From positions 1 to 29,176 of the forward strand of contig JBBHKE010001309.1 of the NCBI GenBank assembly GCA_037447655.1: 29,176 bases of DNA. The letters run 5' to 3'. A program made the position numbers and the translations under genes. This document shows, one piece after another, positions 16,606 to 26,907 of the stretch. The first letter of the stretch is position 1. Each line of letters begins with the position of its first letter. The notes under the pieces are model-generated. The model saw nothing but the letters and a program-made list of their open reading frames with translations, was not told where the DNA came from and searched no databases. The DNA is from Zygnema cylindricum (taxonomy: Eukaryota; Streptophyta; Zygnematophyceae; Zygnematales; Zygnemataceae).

Positions 16606-17789
16606 TTGGGCAGTCAAGGAATGTTCATAATTGTTCTTTGCAATGAAAAGAGTGTTCTCTACTCGTTAGCAAGTGAGATGATGCTTTGGCATAAAAGGTT
16701 GGGGCATGTGCATCTAGATAGATTAAAAAAAATGAAGAAAAAGGGAATAGTGGAGGGTATTACTTTTGAGGATGATGAGACCTTTGATGATTGTAGTGGA
16801 TGTGCCCAAGGGAAGATTCATAGACTTCCATTTCCAAAGGCAACCACATTTAGAGAGAGAAAGTATTAGATCTAGTTCACACTGATGTTTGGGGACCAGC
16901 TAGGTATGCTTCACATGGGGGGAAGAGATGGATGTTAACCATCACAGATGATTGGTCTAGATACACGAAGGTATACTTTCTCAGACATAAGTCAGAGGTA
17001 TTAAGATGTTTCAAAAAGTTTAAAGTATGGAGTGAAAAACTACATGAAACCTCAATAAAAGAGATAAGAAGTGATAATGGGAAAGAATATACCTCAAGGG
17101 AATTTGAAGAATATCTTAAAGAAGAAAGAATTCATCATGAGAAAATTGTTCCCTATAATCCGGAACATATTGGAGTAGCAAAAAGAGTGAATAGAATGTT
17201 AGGAGATATGTCCAGAAGTATGTTAACTGATAAGAGGATAGGGTTGCAATTTTGGGCTGAGTCTATGAACTATGCTAATTTCATCAAAAATATAGTCCTT
17301 ACTTCAGCAAATAAGGAGGAAACTCCGTATGAGAGGTGGACAGGAAGAAAGTCTGATTTGTCTAGTTTTAGAGTGTTCGGAAGTCAAGTCTACAATTTGG
17401 ATTCCGATAAGACTAAATGGAAGTTAGAGGAATGGAAACCAAGATATATTGTAGGATATGATGAGAGCACAAAAGGATACCGGGTGTATGACTTCAAAAA
17501 GAGAGATATTATTTTGGTAAAACACATAGTGGTGATGAATGAAGAGAAGTCCATTGATCCATTCAAATATAATAAGGAAGTCAAAATCAGATTTGAAACG
17601 GATCCGTTTTTTGACTTTGACTTTGAAGAAAAGGAAGATGGAGAAAAAGAAAAATCTGCAGATCTACCAAAGGAGAAGAAGGAAAGGACAACATCCGAGG
17701 CAACGCCACAATACGAAGTGGAAACTGATGAGGAACTTGATGAGACACCGGAATCGGAAGATAGGGAAGCTGCAAATCTTCCTAACTGA
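16606..17789 (+). pseudogene. pol: inner element integrase, catalytic Glu replaced by Lys
   Basis: The zinc domain W-H-K-R-L-G-H-V-H-L ... C-S-G-C-A-Q-G-K ends in a stop at 16867-16869 caused by a one-base shift. The catalytic core continues: first Asp in H-T-D-V-W-G-P (16884-16886), second in R-S-D-N-G-K-E-Y (17073-17075). Thirty-five residues further on, where Glu is required, Lys is present in G-V-A-K-R (codon AAA, 17181-17183). The C-terminal part reads V-F-G-S-Q-V and a G-Y-D-E-S-T-K-G-Y-R-V-Y-D block, then an acidic tail. The 285-residue open frame looks healthy but cannot perform strand transfer. Confidence 0.88.
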
Positions 17790-17798
17790 AACCCAAGG

Positions 17799-18940
17799 AT
17801 GCCTTCCATACCGACGTCCGATTTTGAGGGGGGAAGAAGAAGTAGTAAACGACTTCAAGAAAGACAAGTAAATAACCAACTCACAAAGATGTCTCACCCA
17901 AATGAACCTCAAACATACTTAGAGGCCATAAACACTCTAGAAAGTAGCCGGTGGATCACAACGATAAATGAAGAAATGGCCTCTATCATGGAAGCCAATA
18001 CATGGGAGTTGGTAGATTGTCCACCGGACGGAAGACCGATCAGATGTAAGTGGGTGTTTAAACTTAAATTAAACCCGGATAATACCATTGAGAGGTACAA
18101 AGCTAGGTTAGTGCAAATGGTTATACTCAGAAAGATGGGATAGACTACGAAGAAACCTTTACACCTGTAGTCAGATTTCCTTCTGTTAGAATCCATTTAA
18201 GTATAGCCGCAGCGCGGGATGTGGAAATACACCAGATGGATATTAAAACGACCTTTTTGCACGGAGAGTTGGAAGAATAAATTTACATGAGGCAACCGAA
18301 AGGATTCGTTGAAAGTGGGGAAGAAAGCAAGGTTTGTAAACTGATAAAATCACTCTATGGGCTTAAGCAAGCCCCGCATCAATGGAATATAAAGCTAGAC
18401 AAATTTTTGACAGGTTTGGGGTATATCAGAATTAGTTCAGATCACTCTATATATTTTTTTGAGGATGAGAATGGAGTGATGTTTATTGCTATTTATGTGG
18501 ATGATTTGTTGGTCTTAATAAAGTCCTTAGATAAAATTAACAAACTAAAACGGGATCTTAGAATTAATTTTGATACAATTGATCTCTGCGAAGCAAAGTA
18601 CATTTTGGGAATTCAGATGGAGAGAGATAGAGGGAATAGAATTATAAGACTCACTCAAAAAGAAGCAATCGGTAATATGCTAGAAAAATTTCAAATGGAG
18701 AAAGCAAACAGATGTACTACTCATATGGATTTTAACAAAGTGTTTGAGGGGAGTGAAGAGAGAGGAATATTGATCATTAATGATGAGATGGATGAGATAA
18801 AAAGAAAATTTATGGAAAATATCCCTTATCGGCAGATTGTAGGCAGTTTAATTTATTTAATGAACTGTACCCGTCCGGATATAGCTGCAGCGGTAGGTGT
18901 CCTTAGTAGAAATCTAAATGAACCAAGAAAGAGAAACTAG
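17799..18940 (+). pseudogene. pol: inner element reverse transcriptase
   Basis: The hinge S-D-F-E-G-G-R-R is followed by E-M-A-S-I-M-E-A-N-T-W-E-L-V and C-K-W-V-F-K-L-K, the fingers of copia polymerases. A one-base loss near 18112 shifts the frame. Motif A (H-Q-M-D-I-K-T-T-F-L-H-G) follows with its Asp intact. A TAA at about 18279 interrupts L-E-E. L-Y-G-L-K-Q-A-P and the Tyr-Val-Asp-Asp box (18494-18505) are intact. The connection region P-Y-R-Q-I-V-G-S-L-I-Y and C-T-R-P-D-I-A-A-A-V-G ends the long frame at 18940, where a Trp codon has become TAG. Confidence 0.88.
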
Positions 18941-19489
18941 GAGGCTGCCAAAAGGGTGATGAGGTAACTGGAGGGGACAAGGGAATTATGGTTGCATTTG
19001 GGAGGGGAGCACATTGACATCACCACTTGGAGTGATGCCAGTTATGGAGATGTGCCTTTAAGCAGGTGTACAACTGGATATGTGTTGCAAATTGGATCCG
19101 GTGCATGTTGTTGGAGTAGCAAGCAACAAAAAGTAGTTGCTTAGTCCACTATAGAGGATGAATACATGGCTTCCTGTGCTGCCACCAAAGAATTAATGTG
19201 GGTTAAATCTCTTCTTGAAGAACTTGGGTTCATGAAGCTTGGAACTCAAAATGTTTTTTGTGATAATCAAGCTGCTATCTCTATTACAGCAAATCCGAAA
19301 CATCACTTCAAAGCTAAGCATATGGATATTAGACTAAGCTTTGTTAGAGAGAAGGTAGAAAATAAAATTATTAAACAGGTTCATAAAATTGATAGAGAAA
19401 TGATTGCAGACATGATGACAAAAGCAGTGCCTTCCCCTAAATTGATTTATTGCAGAGAAAACTGTGGAATAAAATTGAAAAGTGACTAG
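18941..19489 (+). pseudogene. pol: inner element RNase H and pol C-terminus
   Basis: In frame with the polymerase but cut by stops (TAG where Trp is expected near 18938, TAA where Tyr is expected near 18965, TAG where Gln is expected near 19142), it shows T-T-W-S-D-A-S-Y-G-D, C-C-W-S-S-K-Q-Q, S-T-I-E-D-E-Y-M-A-S and C-D-N-Q-A-A-I-S. These are the acidic active-site blocks of RNase H, which removes the RNA template. The H-F-K-A-K-H-M-D-I tail and a final L-K-S-D end at TAG 19487-19489, directly at the purine tract. Confidence 0.85.
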
Positions 19490-19501
19490 GAACTAAGGGA
19501 G
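19490..19501 (+). other. inner element polypurine tract
   Basis: GAACTAAGGGAG directly precedes the TGTT start of the 3' LTR and follows the pol stop codon. It is less purine-pure than the tract of the outer element. Confidence 0.7.
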
Positions 19502-20385
19502 TGTTCAAAAGAGGTAATTAATAGTTCACTTCCCTATTTGAGTTTGCTTTAAAGAAAGAGAGTGAGGATCAAAGGCTCGCCATAGCTGCCGCTATATTTA
19601 GAAAGGGGCAGATTTGAAGTAAAAGGTATTTTACGAAAATGTTGCCTAAGTCTAGACTTAAACTTGCGACCTCTAGAATCTATATAACCTAACGCCTTAA
19701 CCATTAAGGCGCTACGAAACGACACACCTGACGGGTTTCATAAATATATAAACATTAACGCAACAGCTAATTAACAACAGACTAACTAAAAGGATTATTT
19801 TCTGCATGTACGCGAATCTGAACCGTGTAAAATATGTTTTGATCAGACGGCCGACATTATACCCGCCAGGCGAAGTGAGCTTTTTATGGCATACGGAGAT
19901 AGCGTCATGCGGTACCACGTGGCGCCACATTATTTGATAATGGAGAACATGGGAGGAGGAACCTTGGCTTTCGATTTGACAGTTGTCACCTTGTAGACCT
20001 TGTCGTACAATGTTCGTACAATAATTACATTGCCCATTATACCTTCTTCCACTATATAGTGTTCCTATTGGACTAGGGTTTAGTAGTAGGTAGTCGTGAG
20101 TAGGCAAACCAAGACTTAGTAATATTTAGGTACCTCTCTCTAAGATAGCTTGTAGCTATAAAGGTCATCTTTGACCATCCATAACTTACTGTTCAGGGGA
20201 GCAAATTCAGTGAATCCTTTTGCGTTTGACTCAAGGGAGTCTTGTCCTCACAGGGGTGAGCGTGGACAGAATATTTGTGTGCGAGGGTGGCACTTATTTA
20301 GTGGGAAATTGGAAGGGCAAAATGTTATCCTAGAGGCTTTACATATGCTGCTCATCTGTGGGTCAATGGAGACCACAGAATTTCA
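19502..20385 (+). repeat. inner element 3' LTR
   Basis: TGTTCAAAAGAGG...GAATTTCA, 884 bp, aligned over its full length with 14198-15084. The CCATGG palindrome here is CCATAG and the G-box is ACCACGTGGC. The gag start ATGGAGACCACAGAA is intact in this copy, unlike the 5' LTR. Confidence 0.9.
19636..19714 (-). ncRNA. tRNA-like Pol III unit, antisense inside inner 3' LTR
   Basis: It shares the GCCTTAATGGTTAAGGCG D-arm with the 5' copy, but the B-box has drifted to AGTTTAAGTCT. T4 (19639-19636) remains 15 bases beyond it. Confidence 0.45.
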
Positions 20386-20390
20386 GAAGG
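20386..20390. repeat. target-site duplication GAAGG, right copy (inner element)
   Basis: This is the second copy of the five bases at 14193-14197. The outer element coding sequence resumes with GATTCAGTTC right after it. Confidence 0.9.
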
Positions 20391-21240
20391 GATTCAGTTC
20401 AGTGAGAGTGATGATATAAGTGATTGTAGTGGATGTGCTCAAGGTAAAGCACAAAGATTACCCTTTCCTAAAACATCCACCTATAAGGGAGAAAAAATTC
20501 TAGATCTAGTACACACAGATATTTGGGGACCGGCTACTGTGCCCTCAGCGGGGGGGAAGAGATTTATGATGACTATAACTGATGATTGGTCTCGGTATTC
20601 CCGGGTGTATTTTTTGAAAAACAAGTCAGAAGCTCAGGATTGTTTTAGACCATATAAAGCATGGAGCGAAAAACTCCATGAAACTCCAATCAAGAGAGTA
20701 AGGAGTGACAATGGTGGAGAGTATACTTCTAACCAATTTGAGGATTTTTTGATGGAAGATGGGGTCCAACACCAAAAGACAGTTCCAAAAAATCCGAAAC
20801 AGAATGGGGTAGCTGAAAGGTTAAATAGAACAGTAAGTGATAGTGCTAGAAGTATGTTGTCGGATAAGAAGGTAGGAAAAAGGTTTTGGGCAGATGCAAT
20901 GAACTGTGCTAATTACCTCAAAAATAGAGTTCTTACTTCAGCTATAAAAGATCAAACACCTTATGAGAGATGGACAGGCCGGAAACTAGACTTATCTCAC
21001 TTATAGGTTTTCGGCAGTCAAGTATTCAGTCTAGATACAGATCGGTCTAATTGGAAGCTAGATCCTAAAGGAAAACCAAATACTTATTATGATATGATGA
21101 AGATGTTAAAGGATATAGAGTTTATGATTTAAAAAGGGAAGATATAATCTTAGTAAAGCATCTAGTAGTTATGGATGAAAGAAAGTTTGTGGATCCCTTC
21201 AAATATACGAAGTCAGTAAAAATCAGATTTTGAGTCAGAA
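20391..21240 (+). pseudogene. pol: outer element integrase, catalytic triad kept
   Basis: The second half of the zinc domain (C-S-G-C-A-Q-G-K) leads into the catalytic core. The first Asp is in H-T-D-I-W-G-P (20518-20520), the second in R-S-D-N-G-G-E-Y (20707-20709), and Glu in G-V-A-E-R (20815-20817), exactly 35 residues between the last two. This is the only complete DD35E triad in the window. A TAG at 21004 interrupts L-S-H-L / V-F-G-S-Q-V, and frameshifts follow in the C-terminal region. The inner insertion separates it from the His-His half of its zinc domain. Confidence 0.88.
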
Positions 21241-21540
21241 AATTCTGATGACTTTAAGCTTTTTAACTATCCAGGTTTTAGAGACGATGACATTCTTGCA
21301 GGTACAAATCAGACCGAAAAGGACTCGGCTGTGGAAACTCCAATAACAACTCTACCCGAAGAGGAAGACGTGGTGGAAATTGATTCGGAATCAAGGGATA
21401 GAGGAGAAGCCGAGTTTGTTCGAAAAAATCCACGAGAACCATCTATTCCGGCCTCAGATTTTGAGGGGGGGAGGAGAGTAGCAAAAGATTGTAAGAAAAA
21501 TAGGTTAATAACAAGGTAACTAAACTATCTCATCAAGATG
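21241..21540 (+). pseudogene. pol: outer element integrase tail and hinge
   Basis: An acidic, low-similarity region ends in the conserved I-P-A-S-D-F-E-G-G-R-R hinge (near 21448-21480). A frame break and a stop at 21519 follow. It corresponds to 17640-17870 in the inner element. Confidence 0.65.
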
Positions 21541-22436
21541 AACCTCAAACTTATGGAGAGGCGATGACTTGTCCAGAAAGAAACTGGTGGAAGATAGCCA
21601 TCAATGAGGAGATGGCCTCTATTATGGCAGCCGATACTTGGGAGCTGGTGGATTGTCCACCTAACCGAAAACCAATCGGTTGTAAGTGGGTTTTCAAATT
21701 AAAACTGAACCCAGATAACACAATCGAGCTCTACAAGGCCCGATTAGTGGCAAAGGGATTTACACAAAAAGAGGGAATTGACTACGAGGAAACCTTTGCC
21801 CCGGTCGTCAGATTTCCCTCCGTCCGCATACTTCTCAGCCTAGCAGCAGCGGAAGACATGGAAGTGCATCAGATGGACATCAAGAAAGCCTTTTTGCATG
21901 GAGAATTGGAAGAGGAGATCTTCATGCGACAACCCGAATGATTTGTGGAGGAAGGAGAGGAGAGTAAGGTATGCAGGCTGATTAAAACTCTTTATGGTTT
22001 GAAACAGGCGCCTCGACGATGGAATAACAAGCTTGATGTGTTTCTTACCGGTCTGGGATATATTCGAATCAGCTCAGATCACTCAATCTATATTTTCGAA
22101 GATGAGGAAGGTTTTTTATTTATTGCAATTTATGTTGATGATTTGCTTGTTTTAAGTAAATCAATAGAAAAAATTAATTAATTGAAAACCGATCTTAAAC
22201 GGAGATTTGAAATGAAAGATATGGGAGAAGCAAAATATATTTTGGGAATTCAAGTAGAGAGAGACCGAAAAAGGAAAATTATAAGACTCACTCAAAAGGA
22301 AGCAATAGGGAACATGCTTGAAAAATTTCAATTGGATAAAGCTAATAGTTGTACAACTCCAATGGAGTTTAAGAAGGGAAGTGAGGAAGAAGGAGTCATA
22401 GTCTTAGACGAGGAATTATTTCCTGAAGAATAGAAG
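21541..22436 (+). pseudogene. pol: outer element reverse transcriptase with scattered stops
   Basis: The fingers E-M-A-S-I-M-A-A-D-T-W-E-L and C-K-W-V-F-K-L-K-L-N lead into the palm. Motif A H-Q-M-D-I-K-K-A-F-L-H-G has its Asp at 21876-21878, and L-Y-G-L-K-Q-A-P-R-R-W is present. The Tyr-Val-Asp-Asp box (22131-22142) is intact. In-frame stops occur at 21939-21941 (TGA where Gly is expected), at 22179-22181 (TAA where Lys is expected), and near 22431 (TAG where Glu or Lys is expected). The frame is otherwise continuous, so decay is mostly by point changes. Confidence 0.88.
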
Positions 22437-23092
22437 TTCATGCAGACTATTCTTTACAGGCAAGTAGTGGGAAATCTAATCTATTTTATGAATTGTACCC
22501 GGCCGGATTTAGCTGCAGCAGTAGGAGTGCTGAGTAGAAGTCTAAATGCTCCCACTAAGAAGGATTGGGAGGCAGCTAAGAGAGTCCTTAGATATTTGAT
22601 AGGAACTAGGGATATATGGTTGCATTTGGGTGGGGAGAATACAGACATCACTACTTGGAGTGATGCCAGTTATGGTGATGCTCCGATGAGGAGATGCACT
22701 TCTGGATATGTATTATATGTGGGTGATGGGGCTTGCTGTTGGAGTAGCAAACAGCAAAGAGTTATTGCTCAATCCACCATGGAGGCTGAGTATATGGCCT
22801 CTTGCTCGGCTGTAAAATAATTGATGTGGGTCAAGTCTTTGATTGATGAGCTTGGTCACCTTAAGAGTGGTGTGCAGAAAAGTTTTTATGATAATCAGGC
22901 AGCAATTGCTATTTCTGCCAATCCTAAACATCATTTTAAAGCCAAACACATGGACATCAGCTCAGCTTTGTTAGAGAGAAAGTTGAAAAAAAAAAATCAG
23001 TTTAGAGAACAGACCAGATAGTGAGATGGTCTGTGCCTTCCCCTAAACTAATTTTCTGCAGGGAGAAGTGCGGTCTGAAATTAAAGATTGAC
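22437..23092 (+). pseudogene. pol: outer element connection domain and RNase H
   Basis: The connection region Y-R-Q-V-V-G-N-L-I-Y-F and C-T-R-P-D-L-A-A-A-V is followed by RNase H blocks T-W-S-D-A-S-Y-G-D, S-T-M-E-A-E-Y-M-A-S and D-N-Q-A-A-I-A-I. A TAA (22818-22820) replaces the Glu of V-K-E-L-M-W. After H-M-D-I-S an A-rich run (22984-22996) shifts the frame, and a short block preceding the final A-V-P-S-P-K is lost compared with the inner element. The reading ends in L-K-I-D and TAG just before the purine tract. Confidence 0.85.
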
Positions 23093-23095
23093 TAG

Positions 23096-23108
23096 AAAAT
23101 AAGGGGAG
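23096..23108 (+). other. outer element polypurine tract
   Basis: AAAATAAGGGGAG lies immediately upstream of the TGTAG start of the 3' LTR, two to three bases after the pol stop. Confidence 0.8.
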
Positions 23109-24124
23109 TGTAGAAATTAATGGTCCATTTATAGTATTTTCTAGGTCTAATATAGAAAGAAGCCGAGGCAGTCTACCTCTAACTTCTTTCTCCAACTCTC
23201 AAACTTGTCGCAGTCACTGAGAAATTGGAGAGGGAGCTAGAGCCATGGCTACCTAGGCTATCCAGAGGTTTACGGGAAATTTATATTAGTTAAAGGGTTT
23301 ATTTTATCTAAAAGGTATGTGCCGGCCACAGGATTTGATACTTGTACCTACCGGCCGGCAGACAACAATTAGCCGGTAGCCTTAGCCGTTAAGTCTAAAA
23401 CTAAAGTTACGTACTATATGGTTTGATATTTATTTAAACATAAATACGTAGGATAAATCATTTAACTGTAATTGTTTACGGGATACATAGATCCGGTAAT
23501 GTATAAGTACGGATTACGGTACGGACAAGAAATCAATACCCCGCATGTATTTATTATGGCTACGATTAAAATCGAATTTAATCGGACGGCCGAAATTAGC
23601 GCCGAGATCGCGGAAGAAGATTTCGGCGGTTTGTGGCCATTGCCACATCGGATGACACGTGGCGAAATTACATTGGATCGTGAATCTCCGGAGATTATGG
23701 CACCAATCCGGATATGACATGTGTCGAATTTAGGCCATGTCGTACAATGTCCGTACCTAAAGTACACCGGCAGCTATACTTTTGCGTACGGAACTGTATT
23801 ATGATTGGTTCCGTACATTAGTAGATAGAGTCTGTGAGAGAGATAGGACTTAGACAAATTAGGAGATAGGACCCTCTCTCCCAAAGAGCTTCTGTACTAA
23901 AGGTCAACTTTGACCCTCCATAACTTACTGCTCAGGGGAGCAAATTCAGAGATTCTTTTTGCTATCGACTCAGGGGAGTCTTGCCTTCACAGGGGTGCAG
24001 GTGGCCAGGGTTTTTGTCTACCAAGGTGGCAGTTGTTTTTGCTGAAACAAAAAGGGGTCAGATTATCCTAGAGGCTTCTTGGAAGCTGTCTACTCTGATG
24101 ACTTATGGAGGTCTCAGAGTTTCA
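23109..24124 (+). repeat. outer element 3' LTR
   Basis: TGTAGAAATTAATGG...GAGTTTCA, 1016 bp, aligned with 11540-12598; the difference in length comes from small indels. It contains AGCCATGGCT (23241-23250), ACACGTGGCG (23655-23664), the GGTCAACTTTGACC pair (near 23902-23915) and hairpin GACTC-AGGG-GAGTC (23967-23980). Confidence 0.9.
23310..23394 (-). ncRNA. tRNA-like Pol III unit, antisense inside outer 3' LTR
   Basis: The ACGGCTAAGGCTACC A-box-like block and the CTACCGGC/GCCGGTAG-type stem are conserved with the 5' copy. The B-box has drifted to GTATCAAATCC (23341-23331). T4 (23313-23310) is kept 17 bases beyond. Confidence 0.5.
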
Positions 24125-25062
24125 AGAGGGAGGAATATAAAAATATTAATTGAGAGGGAGAGGGAGAGAGATAGGTCTACGAAGAGGGGTAGCAGAAGAG
24201 GGCGACAGAATGAGAGATAGAGGGAGGGATATATGGATACGGAGAAAGAGAGAGGAATATGAGTGGTAGACTAAGAGAGGGAGAGAGAGAGAGATAGGGA
24301 GGGAGAGAGATAGGGAGGGGGAGAGGGAGAGGAATATAGAGTGATCGATTAAAACAGAGGGAGAGAGATAGGTATAGGGAGAGGGATGGAATAAGAGGGT
24401 GACATATTGAGGGAGAGACTGAGAGAGAGATAGGGAGTGTGAGAGGGAGAGGAATATCATTAACCATTTGAGAGAGGGAGGGAGAGAGATAGGGAAAGGG
24501 AAAGGGAGAGGAATGTAAAACGATTGATTGAGAGGGAGAGGGAGAGAGATAGGTATAGGGAGAGGGGTAGAAGAAAAAGGGAACAGATTGAGAGATAGAG
24601 GGAGAGATATATGGATAGGGAGAGGGAGAGGAATATGAGTGGCGAATTGAGAGAGGGAGGGAGAGAGATAGGTATAGGGAGCGGAAGAAAAATAGAGAGC
24701 GTTAGATTGAGAGAGAGAGAGGTGAGAGATAGGGATAGTGAGTGGGAGAAGGATGGGAAATGAGAGGGATAAGGAGCGACATATTAGGAGGGAGAGGGAG
24801 AGAGATAAGGAGAGGGAGGGAGATCAAATAGGGCGATGGAGAAATGTAGAGGGCGTGAGATTGACCCACAGAGGGAGAGAGTTAGGGATAGGGGAAGGGA
24901 GAGGGAAATGGAAAAGAGAGATAGAGAGGAAGGGAGTGGAAGATGAAGAGGGAGAGGAAAGACAGAGCGAGAGGGATAGAGAAAGGGAAAAAGAGAAGAA
25001 TATGGATAGGGATAGGGATAGGGTTAGATTGAGGGAAGGGGAGGGGAGGAATGGAGGAAGCT
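24125..25062. repeat. GA-rich minisatellite, right part (begins with target duplication AGAGG)
   Basis: Irregular repeats of GAGAGGGAGAGGGAGAGAGATAGG with variants such as GGATAGGGAGAGG. The first five bases (24125-24129) are the right copy of the outer element duplication. Near 25008-25024 the unit becomes GGGATA. Open frames here are Arg/Glu/Gly artefacts. Confidence 0.88.
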
Positions 25063-25754
25063 AAAAAAGCGAGTGCAAGTGGCAGATTGAGAAGGAGCCC
25101 GTTGCCGCGATGACTCCACGTATGATTTGTTTTTGGTAACCAAATTGGTAAAATCAATAACCGGAATGTAAATCATGGATAAAGGGACGATTATACGCGA
25201 CAGTGACATGCATCTTGTTTAAACATCCTAAAATTATTTCAAAAATGAAAAGACAGGCTACGCAACCAACGAAAATACAAAATTGTCAATGATGGTTGTG
25301 ATTCGTCGAAAAGGAATCCTTTTTTTGGGGTCTGTCCGCAATTGGCGTTACCCCAAGACATATATCACCTACGCCAAATGTTGTATGTTAACTCTATTTT
25401 TTTTTAATTAATGTTGTGCAATTGTGAATTCACGCCAATATTCCCGCAACTTACTCTATTTCATATACAGTTTCCACTTTTGCATCAATTAGATTTTACA
25501 TTAACGCTAAATAAGTTGTCGTCGCATAATAGAATGATTTTCTGTAATTATGAATAAAACCTTCATTACAATGACCACATAAACAGTTGGGGTTGGCAAT
25601 TACAACACCAGAATGACACATCACATTGTTGTGCTATTTTACGGAAAAATTACGTAACTTTCGACATACCCGCACGTCCAATGTTCACACGATCGACCAC
25701 GCTAACGACATTCGAACAAATTTGAACACATCTTTTGCCGATCTCATTTGGTCG

Positions 25755-25875
25755 CTTTTTTTCAAATCACATTTACATGCGCGCGCGACAATGTCAATAC
25801 TGTTTTTGTACTCTTTTATTTTAAAAAGTACAAAATGGTACGGATATGACAGACCGTACACCACACCATTTAAAA
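25755..25875 (+). repeat. dispersed GTAC module, copy 1
   Basis: Shared order with 26211-26330: CACATTYACATGCGYGCGC, TTTTTGTAC, TTTTATTT, AAAAAGTACA, TGGTACGG, then CCGTACACCACAC. GTACGG and CCGTAC form an inverted pair. The spacing is nearly equal in both copies. Confidence 0.65.
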
Positions 25876-25991
25876 TGGCACTATATTACAGTTATGTACC
25901 CTATTTAATGGGGTACCTCAAATAACGTTTAGAAACATTTAGAATGATTAATTCTATTTGAGAATTTGCCGAAAAGCGGTTACCGTTAGAG

Positions 25992-26029
25992 TCTAATAGC
26001 GATTCACGTGTACCGCAATCGCTATTAGA
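25992..26029. repeat. 13-bp perfect inverted repeat with 12-base loop
   Basis: TCTAATAGCGATT (25992-26004) pairs exactly with AATCGCTATTAGA (26017-26029). The loop contains CACGTG. The core TCTAATAGCGAT recurs singly near 26467-26478. It could be a MITE-like end pair or a structured RNA or DNA site. Confidence 0.75.
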
Positions 26030-26210
26030 GAGAAAAGGAATAAATAAGCGTAAATTAAGCTAATTGGAAAAAACATAGATACTAATTAATCACTAACTCT
26101 TATTTGGGATTTTCGAATAAGAAGTGCCCGCCGTATCGATGTCTACATCAATATATGTATCCATACAAAATCTGACGATTCGTACGCCAAAATTTGAATA
26201 TTTAAGTTTG

Positions 26211-26330
26211 CGTCTCTTTTTCTAGTGCACATTCACATGCGTGCGCAACTACATTAAATGACTTTTTGTACATTTTTATTTCAAAAAGTACATTTTGGTA
26301 CGGACAAAACCTCTCCGTACACCACACTAT
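26211..26330 (+). repeat. dispersed GTAC module, copy 2
   Basis: This is the second copy of the module at 25755-25875, about 456 bases downstream in direct orientation and clearly diverged. A partial third match (GGTACGGATTTTTT) lies near 26758. Confidence 0.65.
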
Positions 26331-26778
26331 AAACATCGCGTTGTACTTCCGTTATTCACGCTAATTAAAAAAAGAACTCTAAAAGGCGTATAGGGAAAAA
26401 TAGAATTATGGATTGTATTTCAAGTTTTTTTTGTTTTTAAAAGGGCACCAAATTAGCGTTATTTACTCTAATAGCGATGAGCGGTGTACATGTCGTTTTG
26501 TGTTTTTCGACCCACGGCCACGTCAATAGACGCCATCTTCAAACTTTTCTTTAAAACACATCGGCGATGTGTATGTGTTTTAAATCAAAGTATTTTTGCA
26601 AAACAAATAGGAGCACATATTTGCACGTGTAGAATTAAAAAAAAAATCAAACAATTTCAAGCGACGAGGAAAAGTACACGATTCGCTATGTTTTGTCCGT
26701 TTGCGTTCAGTACGACGAATAAAAGTACACAATTTGTTTTGTTGTCCATTTTCGTCCGGTACGGATTTTTTTTGCAGG

Positions 26779-26907
26779 GGTCTCGAAATTCCGATGCCAT
26801 TTCACGTCGAACGGACAGGCGACGCAAAGGCAAAGCGCATCTTCTTCATCCGTGAAACGGCACAGGCGGAAGGTGGTACGTCTACTATGTCACGGAAGGA
26901 CATGTGA
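26779..26907 (+). other. speculative exon with stop codon
   Basis: A T-rich tract ending TTTTTTTTGCAG, like a plant 3' splice site, is followed by 42 codons of less AT-rich, coding-like sequence starting G-L-E-I-P-M-P and ending S-R-K-D-M at TGA 26905-26907. A GTAAGT donor-like site occurs at 27004. I recognise no domain. It could equally be chance. Confidence 0.15.

Larger units (their letters stand above)
14198..20385 (+). mobile_element. inner element: full-length copia retrotransposon nested in the outer one
   Basis: 5' LTR 14198-15084, primer site, gag, protease, integrase, reverse transcriptase, RNase H, purine tract 19490-19501, 3' LTR 19502-20385; 6188 bp in total with a 5-base target duplication. 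Domain order is copia type, and its protein motifs are close to but distinct from those of the outer element. Catalytic residues are lost in protease and integrase, and stops and frameshifts occur throughout, so any movement after decay would need help in trans. Confidence 0.92.
11540..24124 (+). mobile_element. outer element: full-length copia retrotransposon interrupted by a second one
   Basis: 5' LTR 11540-12598, primer site 12599-12613, gag, protease, pre-integrase region to 14197, inner element 14198-20385, then integrase, reverse transcriptase, RNase H, purine tract and 3' LTR 23109-24124. Removing the inner element and one copy of its 5-base duplication leaves an internal region of about 4.3 kb, normal for copia. 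The LTRs align along their whole length with scattered differences. Internal stops and frameshifts show it is no longer autonomous. Confidence 0.9.

Noticed and set aside
17390-17912. Minus-strand frames opposite the inner integrase
   Set aside because: They are shadows of the plus-strand integrase tail; Ser-rich antisense composition mirrors its acidic codons.
25008-25024. GGGATA repeats resembling a telomere
   Set aside because: The plant telomere unit is TTTAGGG; this is a short variant of the surrounding GA-rich repeat.
24146-25157. Several overlapping frames in the GA-rich minisatellite
   Set aside because: Open in multiple frames on both strands because of simple purine/pyrimidine sequence.
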